A stretch of DNA of 64,000 bases, taken from contig NZ_CP089979.1 in assembly GCF_021389935.1 (NCBI RefSeq), positions 415,001-479,000 of the forward strand. The letters are read 5' to 3'. Position numbers and translations under genes: made by a program. Numbering within the stretch: the stretch's first letter is position 1; each line of letters begins with the position of its first letter. A model generated the notes under the pieces. It had not been told where the DNA came from. It saw only the letters and a list, made by a program, of their open reading frames with translations, and ran no database searches. Positions 35,273 through 44,769 of the stretch are shown here, one piece after another. The DNA comes from Fulvivirga ligni (lineage in GTDB: Bacteria; Bacteroidota; Bacteroidia; Cytophagales; Cyclobacteriaceae).

Positions 35273-35923
35273 ATGAAATACTTAATTCTTACCTGTTTTC
35301 TTTTAGTTAACTCTTTCTTCTGTGTTGCTCAGTTTCAAAGTGGAAAAGCCTCTTACTATGCGGATAAATTTGAAGGAAGAAAAACTGCCAGTGGAGAAAT
35401 TTATCGCGGCAATGAGTTAACCGCAGCTCACCCTACCCTGCCATTTGGCACTACCGTGAAGGTAACTAATCAGCATAATCAAAAATTCATAAATGTTAGA
35501 ATCAATGACCGCGGTCCCTTCGTGAGCAGCAGAATTATCGATCTTTCTAAGTCAGCTGCTGAAGAACTAGATTTCATCAACCTGGGCGTGGTGGATGTCT
35601 CCATAGAAATAGTTCCTGATTCGGTACTTGAGGCAATGAGACCTAAATTTTACAGTGTAAATGTAAAGCAAATAGAACCAGTAGGCTTTGGGGTACAAAT
35701 TATGAGTCTGTCTAACCTGGACATGCTACTATCTATGAATCAAGACCTTATCAAACAAAAGGAAGGCTTTAAAGTCACTATCCAGCCCAAGGTAATCCAG
35801 GAAAAACAGGTTTTTGCCCTCATTCTAGGTGATTTCAATTCAAGAGAAGAGGCCGTTAATTTTAAGAATACACTTTCAATTAAATATGCTGATAGTTATA
35901 TTGTGGACTTTTCAAAGTTCTAA
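35273..35923 (+). CDS. RlpA-like septal ring lytic transglycosylase family protein with C-terminal SPOR-like region
   Basis: A 216-residue exported protein with signal peptide (to about residue 19). The double-psi beta-barrel (about 22-110) shows ASYYADKFEGRKTASGE, AAHPTLPFGTTVKVTN and VRINDRGPFVSSRIIDLS, including the catalytic-type Asp in NDRGPF. The C-terminal 75 residues resemble a SPOR peptidoglycan-binding fold. RlpA enzymes cleave denuded glycan strands during daughter-cell separation. It is followed after two bases by a transglutaminase-like/TPR protein, implying a shared envelope function. Confidence 0.87.
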   Translation: MKYLILTCFLLVNSFFCVAQFQSGKASYYADKFEGRKTASGEIYRGNELTAAHPTLPFGTTVKVTNQHNQKFINVRINDRGPFVSSRIIDLSKSAAEELDFINLGVVDVSIEIVPDSVLEAMRPKFYSVNVKQIEPVGFGVQIMSLSNLDMLLSMNQDLIKQKEGFKVTIQPKVIQEKQVFALILGDFNSREEAVNFKNTLSIKYADSYIVDFSKF

Positions 35924-35925
35924 AT

Positions 35926-37476
35926 ATGAGATCGGCTTTAATTACCTTTATTTTTTCTTTTATAACCCTTTTTGCGACCGCCCAAGATTCACTAGTCTAT
36001 TATCAGGAGTTAAGTTTTAGCTCTGAATTGGAAGAGAAGGCATTTTCAGATTTTTTTCTACATGGGCAGCAAAATTATCTTGAACTGTTTATGGCCACTT
36101 CGCCCTTGAGCACCACGGGGAATTACAATGTAGCCAACCAGAAAATTGAAACTGAAATAAACTCTATAGATAAGGAAAAGCTTTTTAAAAAGAAACCTGA
36201 AAAGCGCGTAAAAGCCTTATACGATCAAATTCACGCTGATTTTTTAAGTAAATATGAGCTTCAGAATAACTTTACTGAAATATTTACTAATGGTAATTAC
36301 AATTGTGTTTCAGCCTCTGCTCTTTATAGCTTGTTTTTCGAATCCTTCGAAATTCCTTATGCTATAAAGGAAAGTCCAACCCATGTATACGTTATCGCCT
36401 ACCCAAAAAGTGCTAGAATCTTGGTAGAATCTACCGATCCTGGTGGCAAGTTTATAGTTTTTGATGATAGATATAAATCCGATTTTGTAAATCGTATGAA
36501 AAGCGCCAAGTTGATAAGCGAGGCAGAATATAACTCAAAAACAGTTTCACAACTTTTTGATCAGTACTATTTCTCCGAAGAAGAAATTGGTTTAAAGGAA
36601 CTAGTGGGTATCCAATATTCCAATGAAGCGCTTTACAAATTGGAAAAAGAAAACTACTTAGGCGCTTATGAAGACCTAAAAAAATCCTACTTGCTGTATC
36701 CCTCTAAAAAAGTATCTTCCATGCTCATGATGGTAAACTCTATTTTATTGAGTAGAGCTGATTACTATGACAGCACTGCGGTACAGCAGCTCAATCAACT
36801 CAGCAGATTTAAAGAATATGGATTTACAAATGATGATATGCTGGCAGAGTTTGGCAGATTAACCAATGATATACTAATTAATCACACAGATTTTGACAGG
36901 TATGCTCAGGCCTATGTAACATTAACACCTTCATTTAAAGATGAAGAATTAAGGAAGGAAGTAGATTTTGTGTTTAACTATGAAAATGGACGTATTCTCT
37001 ATAACAGGCACAAATATTCTGAGGCACTATCCTACCTGGAAAAAGCTTATAATCTCAAGTCTGACAATGCCAATATAGAGGAGCTACTAGTGGCAAATAT
37101 TATACAGCAAACGAGATCTCAAAGCAACAACATAGCTACAATAGCCTTTCTCGAAAAAAGAAAAGAGACACATCCTGCTCTGACGGACAACATCTCCTTT
37201 AAAAGTTTATTGACTGTCTCGTATCTGGTAGAATCAGGCAATTCATTTGATCTGAACAGAATTCAAGATGGCTTGAAATATATGCATATGTTCGAGGAGC
37301 AATACTCTAAAGACCTTTCAATAGATACGGAGTATATAGGCAGATTCTACGCCATCGCTGCCACATATTATTTCAAAAAGGGAAACACGTCCAAGGCAAA
37401 ACAAACTATCGAAAAAGGGTTAGAATATGCTCCTGGCCATCATGAATTGCTGATAAGAAAGCGTATGATCCGTTAA
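35926..37476 (+). CDS. Exported transglutaminase-like protein with C-terminal TPR-type helices
   Basis: A 516-residue exported protein (signal peptide to about residue 20). Residues about 85-190 look like a papain/transglutaminase-like fold: NGNYNCVSASALYSLFFESF offers a Cys with helix, ESPTHVYVIAYP a His strand, and STDPGGK a nearby acid, the order seen in bacterial transglutaminase-core proteins. Residues about 225-516 are helical repeats, with TPR-like pairs (KYSEALSYLEKAYNLKSDNAN, GNTSKAKQTIEKGLEYAPGH). It is tightly coupled to the RlpA gene. I cannot name a characterised relative; the catalytic triad is inferred from motif order only. Confidence 0.75.
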   Translation: MRSALITFIFSFITLFATAQDSLVYYQELSFSSELEEKAFSDFFLHGQQNYLELFMATSPLSTTGNYNVANQKIETEINSIDKEKLFKKKPEKRVKALYDQIHADFLSKYELQNNFTEIFTNGNYNCVSASALYSLFFESFEIPYAIKESPTHVYVIAYPKSARILVESTDPGGKFIVFDDRYKSDFVNRMKSAKLISEAEYNSKTVSQLFDQYYFSEEEIGLKELVGIQYSNEALYKLEKENYLGAYEDLKKSYLLYPSKKVSSMLMMVNSILLSRADYYDSTAVQQLNQLSRFKEYGFTNDDMLAEFGRLTNDILINHTDFDRYAQAYVTLTPSFKDEELRKEVDFVFNYENGRILYNRHKYSEALSYLEKAYNLKSDNANIEELLVANIIQQTRSQSNNIATIAFLEKRKETHPALTDNISFKSLLTVSYLVESGNSFDLNRIQDGLKYMHMFEEQYSKDLSIDTEYIGRFYAIAATYYFKKGNTSKAKQTIEKGLEYAPGHHELLIRKRMIR

Positions 37477-38219
37477 CCTCTATTTTCCGCTGCCAGATTA
37501 AATTTCTTTGTAGTAATGTATATGTTTCCTAGCTTGGTTTTTACTAATGCTATAATATTCATCTCCTCCATCATAAAGGCTCCTGGAGGTAGATTATATT
37601 TAAGCTGCATGAGACCGGGCTTTTGCGGAACCAGCTTCATGGCGTCGCTAGCAATACATCCGCCATTATCTAATTTACCCATATAAAACATTACATCGTC
37701 ACTATGGTCAGACATATATAGTTCAACTATGTACTCATTGTTTTTCAATGTGTTATCTATCTCCCTAACCATAATTTTAGGATACTTCTTTTTAAGCGCT
37801 CCGTCTTTTAAATACTCTTTTAAGCCTGAGCAGGGTTTATCTTCTTTATAAGGTGCCTCAGTAGTAAGAGCTCCGTTCATCCTATATTTTTCTCGCACTC
37901 CGGTAATTTTACCATCTACGTAAGGTGTAACCTGAAATTTCTTTCCTGATTCATAATAGGTGATGGCCGTTCCATGCTTTATATTATCAACATATTCTAC
38001 TTGTTGACGCACCTTCCCATTCTCATAAAAGTTTTTAGAAACTCCGTTTTTCTTTCCGTTCTTATAAGTGATCAGCGTTTTAACAGAGCCGTCAGCACGG
38101 TATTGCTTCATTTCACCGTTTTCAGGTCTTTTCTGGCTCTTCGATTCTTTTTTAGTGGTAGGCTCGCAAGCCATTAACAATACAAATAGGGATAATAAGT
38201 AAGTTCTGTGGAATTTCAT
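37473..38219 (-). CDS. MORN_2-repeat (YwqK-like) lipoprotein
   Basis: A 248-residue lipoprotein (VLLMAC, Cys18). Four or five repeats of the form xGxxxxxxxYxNGKxxGxxxxYYxNGK cover about residues 35-135, e.g. KTLITYKNGKKNGVSKNFYE. The C-terminal 110 residues lack repeats and form a beta-rich domain with YIVELYMSDHSDDVMFYMG. YwqK-like proteins are sometimes labelled antitoxins by database inheritance, but nothing here supports a toxin-antitoxin role. It overlaps the amine oxidase stop by four bases (ATGA) and ends tail-to-tail with the transglutaminase-like gene. Confidence 0.82.
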   Translation of the reverse strand: MKFHRTYLLSLFVLLMACEPTTKKESKSQKRPENGEMKQYRADGSVKTLITYKNGKKNGVSKNFYENGKVRQQVEYVDNIKHGTAITYYESGKKFQVTPYVDGKITGVREKYRMNGALTTEAPYKEDKPCSGLKEYLKDGALKKKYPKIMVREIDNTLKNNEYIVELYMSDHSDDVMFYMGKLDNGGCIASDAMKLVPQKPGLMQLKYNLPPGAFMMEEMNIIALVKTKLGNIYITTKKFNLAAENRG

Positions 38220-39616
38220 AAAGTCTGAAGTATACTATCAATAATTTCGTTGGTCGCTCTATCGGCTGAGGCCGCTGCGCCATGGAGTGTACCGCTGTTT
38301 CCTTCGATATCAGTAGCCTCACCTGCGAAATATAGTCTCTTATTTACAGATTCTGAAAGAGCAACACGATCAGCGGTTGATCCTCCAACTAAAGGGTAAG
38401 AAAATCCACCTTGAATAAATTCATCGGCTCCCCAATCATATTTGGACCAATCTATCAAAGCATTATTGGCAGAAGCTTGCCCGTCAAATAAAAGATCAAG
38501 CTCCTCTATAATGGCTGCAAGCATTTGCTCATCTCCCATACTGGTGAGATTATCAGCATCTTCGCCATATACCTCTACAGTCAATACCCTATTGCTTTTG
38601 CTGGTTTTAATACCTGCATTTAAATAAGCGGGCACTACATCTCCTCCATAAATATATTTCACGTCCTGCCCCCAGAAGTTTCTATTGAACTTCAAAACCA
38701 CCTTTAAGGCAGAGGCCATTCCTATTTTCTGAAGGGCAAGTTGCTTATTTACCGGTAAAGCTGGAGAAAAAGTGATCTGTTCATTTTTAAGAATACTTAC
38801 AGGCACTGTGATTAAAACTTTATTGGCCGTAAATTCTCCATTATCAGTAGTTACTATTACTTCTGCACCACTATGATTAATTGCTGTAACTTTAGTGTTA
38901 AACTTCGTTATGTCAGAAAGTCCGGCAAATCTGGAGTAGATAACATCTTCCAGAGGATTATTGGAAAGAATAATTTCCTCATCACTACTGCCCGATAACT
39001 TTAAAGAATTAGCCAAAGCCTGAATTCCTATGTCATTATTATCAGCACCAAAAACCTCCCCGATCTGTGCTTCAAGAATTCGGTAAGTATCCGTTTCTAT
39101 TCCATCTGCTTGAATTGCCTCCAGCACAGTCTTACTTCCTGAATTGTAATTAGTTAGGCCATTTATGAAATTCTGAGCATCCTGAAACCCAGCAAAATTG
39201 GTAAAATCCTCGGCTTGCTTTAAGGTAGAGTTATAGTAGAACAATTCTTTTCCTTCCCCTGCCAAACTGCTGGTAGCCAGCCGCATTTCCTGAACCAGCC
39301 GATAAAAAGAATTGTCGGAACTTTTTATAACACCTCCTCCTAACTCTATTGGGTAATCTTCAAAACCACGAAGTGATTTCACTCTACCACCTACTCTACT
39401 ACTGGCCTCAAGGATAGTAACTGTAAGCCCCTGACTTACCAGCGCCTGAGCAGCAAATAGACCTGCTATACCGGCTCCAATAATAATAATGGATCCATCA
39501 TACTCAATGGTAGGTTTTGGTTCTTCCTCCTCTTTACAAGACTGAAAAAAATTGGGGAGCAACAATCCTGCTGCTGTAGTTAGCCCCATTGTTTTAATGG
39601 CCTTTCTCCTTTTCAC
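38216..39616 (-). CDS. Exported flavin-containing amine oxidase (Tat signal)
   Basis: A 466-residue FAD enzyme. The N-terminus KRRKAIKTMGLTTAAGLLLP is a Tat-like signal, followed by SCKEEEEP that could be a lipobox. The FAD Rossmann motif is IIIGAGIAGLFAAQAL, then VTILEASSRVGGRVKS, and the C-terminus has LYFAGEATDIEGNSGTLHGAAASADRA, standard for monoamine/polyamine oxidases. It oxidises an amine or amino acid; the substrate is unknown. The pairing with a MORN_2 lipoprotein through an ATGA overlap suggests they act together in the envelope. Confidence 0.88.
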   Translation of the reverse strand: MKRRKAIKTMGLTTAAGLLLPNFFQSCKEEEEPKPTIEYDGSIIIIGAGIAGLFAAQALVSQGLTVTILEASSRVGGRVKSLRGFEDYPIELGGGVIKSSDNSFYRLVQEMRLATSSLAGEGKELFYYNSTLKQAEDFTNFAGFQDAQNFINGLTNYNSGSKTVLEAIQADGIETDTYRILEAQIGEVFGADNNDIGIQALANSLKLSGSSDEEIILSNNPLEDVIYSRFAGLSDITKFNTKVTAINHSGAEVIVTTDNGEFTANKVLITVPVSILKNEQITFSPALPVNKQLALQKIGMASALKVVLKFNRNFWGQDVKYIYGGDVVPAYLNAGIKTSKSNRVLTVEVYGEDADNLTSMGDEQMLAAIIEELDLLFDGQASANNALIDWSKYDWGADEFIQGGFSYPLVGGSTADRVALSESVNKRLYFAGEATDIEGNSGTLHGAAASADRATNEIIDSILQTL

Positions 39617-39674
39617 AATGTCAGTTATCTAGTTCAAAAAATCCGTCACAATGTACAAAATAATAATTAAAAGA

Positions 39675-39682
39675 TATATTTG
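39675..39682 (+). promoter_or_regulatory. Candidate -7 box of pnuC-nadR operon
   Basis: TATATTTG fits TAnnTTTG and ends 11 bases before the pnuC ATG. A start point just downstream would give a nearly leaderless mRNA. No clear -33 TTG is seen. Confidence 0.5.
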
Positions 39683-39693
39683 CCCAACTGAAT

Positions 39694-40296
39694 ATGGAGC
39701 AGGTAATCGATTATCTAAGCAATATAGACATCTATGAGGCCCTCGGGCTTATCTTTGGCCTGCTGGCTGTAATATTTTTGATTAAAGAAAATATACTCAC
39801 CTGGCCCTTTGGCATACTCTACGTGCTGGTTTCTTTCGTAATATTCTGGGAGGCAAAGTTATATATGGATTTTGCTCTTAATGCCTTCTATCTGGTGCTC
39901 AACATTTATGGTTGGTGGTTCTGGATTTATGGTAAAAAGAAAGATGAAAAAGAAGTGCCTATCACCCACAGCTCCACCAGCACTCTTATTTACACTACTT
40001 TAATATCTGGTTTGGCTATTGTTCTTTGTGGTTATCTCTTAACCAAATACAAACCAGACGCAAGCTTGCCTTACTGGGATAGTACAACTACCATCCTGAG
40101 CATAGCAGGCATGTATCTTACCGCCATCAAGCGTATTGACAATTGGTATTATTGGTTTGTGGTAGATGTGCTGTGCACGGTCATTTACTTTTATAAAGAC
40201 CTCTACTTCTATAGTATTTTATATGGCGTATACATTGGTTTGGCCATAGCCGGATACATAGCCTGGAAGAAAAGTATGGAGGCGCAAACGGCTTGA
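39694..40296 (+). CDS. pnuC: Nicotinamide riboside transporter PnuC
   Basis: A 200-residue inner-membrane protein with about seven helices. The family pattern WPFGILYVLVSFVIFWEAKL followed by ALNAFYLVLNIYGWWFWIYG is present; the aromatic WWxW cluster lines the substrate site in Pnu transporters. PnuC moves nicotinamide riboside by facilitated diffusion, with trapping by phosphorylation. The next gene encodes the matching kinase and overlaps the pnuC stop. Thiamine-specific PnuT is an alternative in Bacteroidota, but the NadR-type partner argues for nicotinamide riboside. Confidence 0.9.
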   Translation: MEQVIDYLSNIDIYEALGLIFGLLAVIFLIKENILTWPFGILYVLVSFVIFWEAKLYMDFALNAFYLVLNIYGWWFWIYGKKKDEKEVPITHSSTSTLIYTTLISGLAIVLCGYLLTKYKPDASLPYWDSTTTILSIAGMYLTAIKRIDNWYYWFVVDVLCTVIYFYKDLYFYSILYGVYIGLAIAGYIAWKKSMEAQTA

Positions 40297-40808
40297 AGAA
40301 AGTAGCAGTAACCGGCCCCGAATCTACAGGAAAAAGTACTCTTTCTGCCCTTTTGGCTAAGCACTATGGCAGTGTGTGGGTGCCGGAATATGCAAGACAA
40401 TATATTGATGTATTAGAACGTGACTATGAAGAGCAGGATCTTTTAGCCATTGCTCGTGGCCAGATAGAGAGAGAAGATCAGATGGAGCACAAAGCGAAAC
40501 GCGTGCTCATTTGCGATACGGAGCTCATCGTGATCAAAATATGGTTTGAGCACAAATATGGTCACTGCCCAGAAGAAATTATCGCGAGCATAGAAAGCAA
40601 CCGATACGACCTTTATCTTCTAACTTATATCGATATACCTTGGGAAGAAGACCCACAGAGAGAACACCCTCATTTGAGAGCCCACTTTTACGACCTGTTT
40701 AAAAAGGAATTGGAAGGTTTTGGATTTCCTTATGTAGAAATAAAAGGAGGCTTTAGTGCGCGTATGAATACCGCCACTAAAGCCATTGATGCTATACTTA
40801 AGAAATAA
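40293..40808 (+). CDS. NadR-type nicotinamide riboside kinase (AAA_28 ATPase)
   Basis: A 171-residue P-loop kinase with Walker A GPESTGKST at residues 8-16, then VPEYARQYID, and the lid/motif EHPHLRAHFYDLF typical of the RNK domain of NadR. It phosphorylates nicotinamide riboside to NMN, trapping what PnuC brings in. The adenylyltransferase and regulatory domains of enterobacterial NadR are absent. The start is TTG at 40293, overlapping the pnuC TGA (TTGA), so translation is coupled. Its end overlaps convergent lspA by 11 bases. Confidence 0.87.
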   Translation: MKKVAVTGPESTGKSTLSALLAKHYGSVWVPEYARQYIDVLERDYEEQDLLAIARGQIEREDQMEHKAKRVLICDTELIVIKIWFEHKYGHCPEEIIASIESNRYDLYLLTYIDIPWEEDPQREHPHLRAHFYDLFKKELEGFGFPYVEIKGGFSARMNTATKAIDAILKK

Positions 40809-41451
40809 TTACTTCCTTGTGCTCATCCTCTGCCTCAGCGGCATTAGGTTGATTAATAGTGCTGGTATTATCCTTATTCTTGAAATATCTTTTCTGGAAT
40901 ATTAGAATTAACACCACACCAATAAATATAGAGGAGTCAGCAATATTAAATACAGGGCTAAAGAATAGGAAATAATTACCTCCTACTCCCGGCACCCAGC
41001 TTGGGTAATATCCATCAAATAATGGGAAGAAAAGCATATCTATCACCTGACCATGAAACCATGGGCTAGGTGATCCTGCCGGAGCATTATCCAGAAGCAC
41101 TCCGTAGAAGGTACTATCAATCACGTTACCTACGGCACCTCCCAGGATTAAGCCCATACACCATAGTAAACCAGCCTTAGCCTCTCTTTTGTAGAGGTAA
41201 TACATGTAATAACCGATTCCTACCATAGCACCTAACCTAAATAAGGTTAAAAGCAGCTTTCCATAATAATGGCTAGACTTTAAGCCAAAAGCCATACCCG
41301 GGTTAAGCAAATAATGAAGCTTAAACCAGTCTCCAATGACGTCAATTTCACCTGGTGTGCCCATTTCCATATTAAAGTGAACCAAGAGCTTTACTGCCTG
41401 ATCTAATGCAATAATACCAATGGCCAACAGGTAATACTTATATAACTTCAT
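40798..41451 (-). CDS. lspA: Lipoprotein signal peptidase (signal peptidase II)
   Basis: A 217-residue inner-membrane aspartyl protease with four helices, cleaving prolipoproteins before the lipidated Cys. The catalytic aspartates are in GGAVGNVIDSTFYG and FNIADSSIFIG. The stretch between the two motifs is about 40 residues longer than in E. coli, and the Arg that usually follows the first Asp is Ser here; I recall both features as common in Bacteroidota. A hydrophilic tail follows the last helix. Its ATG overlaps the ileS stop by one base, the classical ileS-lspA pairing. Confidence 0.93.
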   Translation of the reverse strand: MKLYKYYLLAIGIIALDQAVKLLVHFNMEMGTPGEIDVIGDWFKLHYLLNPGMAFGLKSSHYYGKLLLTLFRLGAMVGIGYYMYYLYKREAKAGLLWCMGLILGGAVGNVIDSTFYGVLLDNAPAGSPSPWFHGQVIDMLFFPLFDGYYPSWVPGVGGNYFLFFSPVFNIADSSIFIGVVLILIFQKRYFKNKDNTSTINQPNAAEAEDEHKEVIIS

Positions 41452-44400
41452 TATGCTTCTATTTTCACCTTAAGTTTATGCTCGTCCATTTCCAACTCAC
41501 TTCCTTCTGCCAGTGATTCGGTAATGTCTAAAGATAAGGCCTGAGTTTCATTACAGATATATTCTTTGTTGGCTTCCAACGCAGCATTTACCAAATCCGT
41601 ATTTTTTTCAATATGGATTTTGATTTTATCCTGCACCTCTAAGCCCATATCCTTTCTAAGGTTTTGAACCCTGTTTACAAGATCTCTGGCTATACCTTCT
41701 TTCTTTAAGTCTTCAGAAATAGTGATATCAAGCGCTACTGTAAGTCTGCCTTCACTAGCCACTGACCAGCCTGGAATATCCTGATAAGTGATTTCCACAT
41801 CCTCTAAAGTAAGCGTGATGTTTTCACCGTTAACATCTATTACCTTCTGATTATCAGACTCTAAGGCTGAAATATCATCTGCAGAGAACTGGTTGATTTG
41901 TCCAGCTATTGATTTCATCAATTTACCGTACTCCTTACCCAGCTTGCTGAAGTTAGGCTTAATGCTCTTTACAAGCACGCCAGACTCATCCCCTACAAAC
42001 TCTATCTCTTTGATATTCACCTCAGAAAGAATTAATTCTTCTACCGCTGATACCTGTCTCTTGAAAGTGTCATTTATTACAGGCAAAAGAATTTTTGATA
42101 AAGGCTGACGCACTTTTATCATATGTTTCTTACGAAGAGAGTGTACTAATGACGAAACTCTCTGAGCAAGGTCCATTCTCTGCTCTAAATCTGTATCTAT
42201 GATAGACTCATCTACCTTAGGGAAATCTGTAAGGTGTACAGATTCTGCGGTGTCTAATCCAGTTACCTCATTAAGATCCTGGAACAGCTGCTCCATGTAG
42301 AATGGCGCAATAGGAGATCCAAGCTTAGCGATGGTCATCAAACAAGTATAAAGTGTTTGATAAGCCGCTTTCTTATCCTCATTGTATTCACCTCTCCAGA
42401 AACGCTTCCTGTTCAACCTCACATACCAGTTACTCAAGTCATCTATAGTGAAATCCTGAATTAATCTGGCCGCTTTAGTTGGCTCATAGTCATTATAAGC
42501 AGCATCTACTTTAGTGATCAGGCTATTCAGTTTTGAAAGGATCCAACGATCACTCTCTGTTCTTGAAGTTGCTGACACCTCGCCATCCTGGAAGTTGAAA
42601 CCATCCAGGTTAGCATACAAAGCGAAGAATGAATATGTGTTTTGAAGAGTGCCGAAGAACCTTCTTTGCACTTCAACTACACCATCAATATTAAATTTAA
42701 GGTTATCCCATGGGTTAGCATTAGAAATCATATACCAACGAGTGGCATCTGGTCCATGCTCTGCCAATGTTTTGAATGGATCTACAGCATTGCCTAATCT
42801 CTTAGACATTTTGTTTCCATTCTTATCTAATACTAAGCCGTTAGCTATTACATTTTTAAAGGCAACTTTACCAAAAAGCATAACCGCGATGGCATGCAAT
42901 GTAAAGAACCAGCCACGAGTTTGATCTACACCCTCAGCAATAAAATCTGCAGGGTAGTTAGCATCAAATATTTCTTTATTCTCAAATGGATAATGCCACT
43001 GCGCATAAGGCATAGCTCCAGAATCGAACCATACATCTATAAGATCTGGCTCACGGAACATTTTCTTACCGCTGTCACTTACCAAAATGATATCATCTAC
43101 ATAAGGTCTGTGAAGATCGAAGTCATCACCGATATTTTCTGTCATGAAGCCTGCTTCGATAGATTTAGCTACCTCTGCCTTCAGTTCATCAAGTGTACCG
43201 ATACATTTCTCTTCTGTTCTATCCTCAGAAACCCAGATAGGAAGTGGCGTACCCCAGAATCTGGATCTGGAAAGGTTCCAGTCTACCAGGTTCTCCAGCC
43301 AGTTTCCGAATCTACCTGTACCTGTAGATTCCGGCTTCCAATTGATAGTTTTATTTAAATCAACCAGTTTATCCTTCATGGCGGTGGTTTTTATAAACCA
43401 CGAATCCAATGGATAATATAATACTGGCTTATCAGTTCTCCAGCAATGTGGATAAGAGTGTTCGTACTTGGCTACATTAAAAGCTCTGTTGTCTTCTTTC
43501 AGCTTTATAGCGATAAGCACATCAAGTGATTTCTCAGGAGCCTCACCATCAGCATAGTATTCGTTTTTCACGTACATACCAGCCCATTCGGTGATTTCCT
43601 TTACATATCTACCTTGCTTATCTACTATTGGCCCAATGTTTCCTTCTTCATCTTTTACCACGATAGCACCAATCCCAGCCAGCTTAGCCACTCTCTGGTC
43701 ATCCGCACCAAACGTAGGTGAGATGTGAACTATACCAGTACCATCAGCAGTAGTTACATAGTCTCCAGGTATTACTCTGAAAGCAGGACCATCTGGCTCT
43801 ATGAATGGCAATAATTGCTCATATTCACTACCAACCAGGTCTTTACCTTTATACTCAGCTACTATTTCGTAAGGGATAAGCTTATCGCCTTCGTTGTAAT
43901 CTGCCATGTTAAGGTCTGCCGCTTTACTACTGAAGTAAGCACCTACTCTATCCTTTGCCAGGATAACCTGAACAGGCTTGAATGTATACGGGTTAAAGGT
44001 TTTTACCTTTACATAATTTATATTTTCACCTACAGCTAAAGCTGTGTTACCCGCCAAAGTCCAAGGCGTGGTAGTCCAGGCTAGGAAGTAAGTTTCCTCC
44101 TCACCTTTCATTTTAAACTGAGCGGTGATGGTAGTATCCTTTACATCTCTATAAGTACCTGGCTGGTTTAGCTCATGCGAACTTAAACCTGTACCGGCAG
44201 CCGGAGAATACGGCTGAATAGTATATCCTTTATAAAGAAGGCCTTTGTCATACAGCTGCTTAAGCAGGTACCACAAAGTTTCCATATAATCTTTGTCAAA
44301 CGTAACGTAAGGATCATCAAGATCAACCCAATACCCCATTTTACGAGTAAGGTCATCCCACTGATTCTTAAATCTCATTACCGTTTCACGGCACTTCTGA

Positions 44401-44750
44401 TTGTATTCTTCTACGGAGATTTTTTTACCTATATCTTCTTTAGTGATACCAAGTTCTTTCTCCACCTGAAGTTCTACTGGCAAACCGTGGGTATCCCAGC
44501 CACCTTTTCTTTTTACCTGATAGCCTTTCAGCGTTTTATATCTACAGAAAATATCTTTTACTGCACGCGCCATCACGTGGTGAATACCCGGAGTACCATT
44601 CGCAGAGGGTGGTCCTTCAAAGAAGGTGAAGGTTTCATTGCCCTCACGACTATCTACGGATTTTTCAAATATCTTATTGTCTTGCCAATATTCTAGTATT
44701 CTATCAGCTACTTCGGCATAATTGAGCCCTTTATACTCTTTATATTTCAC
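41451..44750 (-). CDS. ileS: Isoleucyl-tRNA synthetase
   Basis: A 1099-residue class I synthetase. It has the HIGH-equivalent GTPGIHHVMARAV, the CP1 editing domain (about 200-400, with TTPWTLAGNTALAV), the WFDSGAMPYAQWHYPF region, and NKMSKRLGN. The anticodon-binding domain begins RTESDRWILSKLNSLI. The length and the C-terminal domain fit the long type (eukaryote-like, IleS2), which is often mupirocin-resistant. It follows the RND exporter gene after 19 bases and precedes lspA with a one-base overlap. Confidence 0.97.
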   Translation of the reverse strand: MKYKEYKGLNYAEVADRILEYWQDNKIFEKSVDSREGNETFTFFEGPPSANGTPGIHHVMARAVKDIFCRYKTLKGYQVKRKGGWDTHGLPVELQVEKELGITKEDIGKKISVEEYNQKCRETVMRFKNQWDDLTRKMGYWVDLDDPYVTFDKDYMETLWYLLKQLYDKGLLYKGYTIQPYSPAAGTGLSSHELNQPGTYRDVKDTTITAQFKMKGEEETYFLAWTTTPWTLAGNTALAVGENINYVKVKTFNPYTFKPVQVILAKDRVGAYFSSKAADLNMADYNEGDKLIPYEIVAEYKGKDLVGSEYEQLLPFIEPDGPAFRVIPGDYVTTADGTGIVHISPTFGADDQRVAKLAGIGAIVVKDEEGNIGPIVDKQGRYVKEITEWAGMYVKNEYYADGEAPEKSLDVLIAIKLKEDNRAFNVAKYEHSYPHCWRTDKPVLYYPLDSWFIKTTAMKDKLVDLNKTINWKPESTGTGRFGNWLENLVDWNLSRSRFWGTPLPIWVSEDRTEEKCIGTLDELKAEVAKSIEAGFMTENIGDDFDLHRPYVDDIILVSDSGKKMFREPDLIDVWFDSGAMPYAQWHYPFENKEIFDANYPADFIAEGVDQTRGWFFTLHAIAVMLFGKVAFKNVIANGLVLDKNGNKMSKRLGNAVDPFKTLAEHGPDATRWYMISNANPWDNLKFNIDGVVEVQRRFFGTLQNTYSFFALYANLDGFNFQDGEVSATSRTESDRWILSKLNSLITKVDAAYNDYEPTKAARLIQDFTIDDLSNWYVRLNRKRFWRGEYNEDKKAAYQTLYTCLMTIAKLGSPIAPFYMEQLFQDLNEVTGLDTAESVHLTDFPKVDESIIDTDLEQRMDLAQRVSSLVHSLRKKHMIKVRQPLSKILLPVINDTFKRQVSAVEELILSEVNIKEIEFVGDESGVLVKSIKPNFSKLGKEYGKLMKSIAGQINQFSADDISALESDNQKVIDVNGENITLTLEDVEITYQDIPGWSVASEGRLTVALDITISEDLKKEGIARDLVNRVQNLRKDMGLEVQDKIKIHIEKNTDLVNAALEANKEYICNETQALSLDITESLAEGSELEMDEHKLKVKIEA

Positions 44751-44769
44751 CGCTTGCGACTATTTAAAA

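Noticed and set aside
37473-38219. Toxin-antitoxin system suggested by the YwqK-like label
   Set aside because: No toxin gene lies next to it, and the protein is a lipoprotein with MORN_2 repeats coupled to an oxidase gene.
42894-43358. Open frame of 154 codons antisense to ileS
   Set aside because: It lies wholly within the well-supported ileS coding frame, its protein has no recognisable motif, and its composition mirrors the opposite strand.
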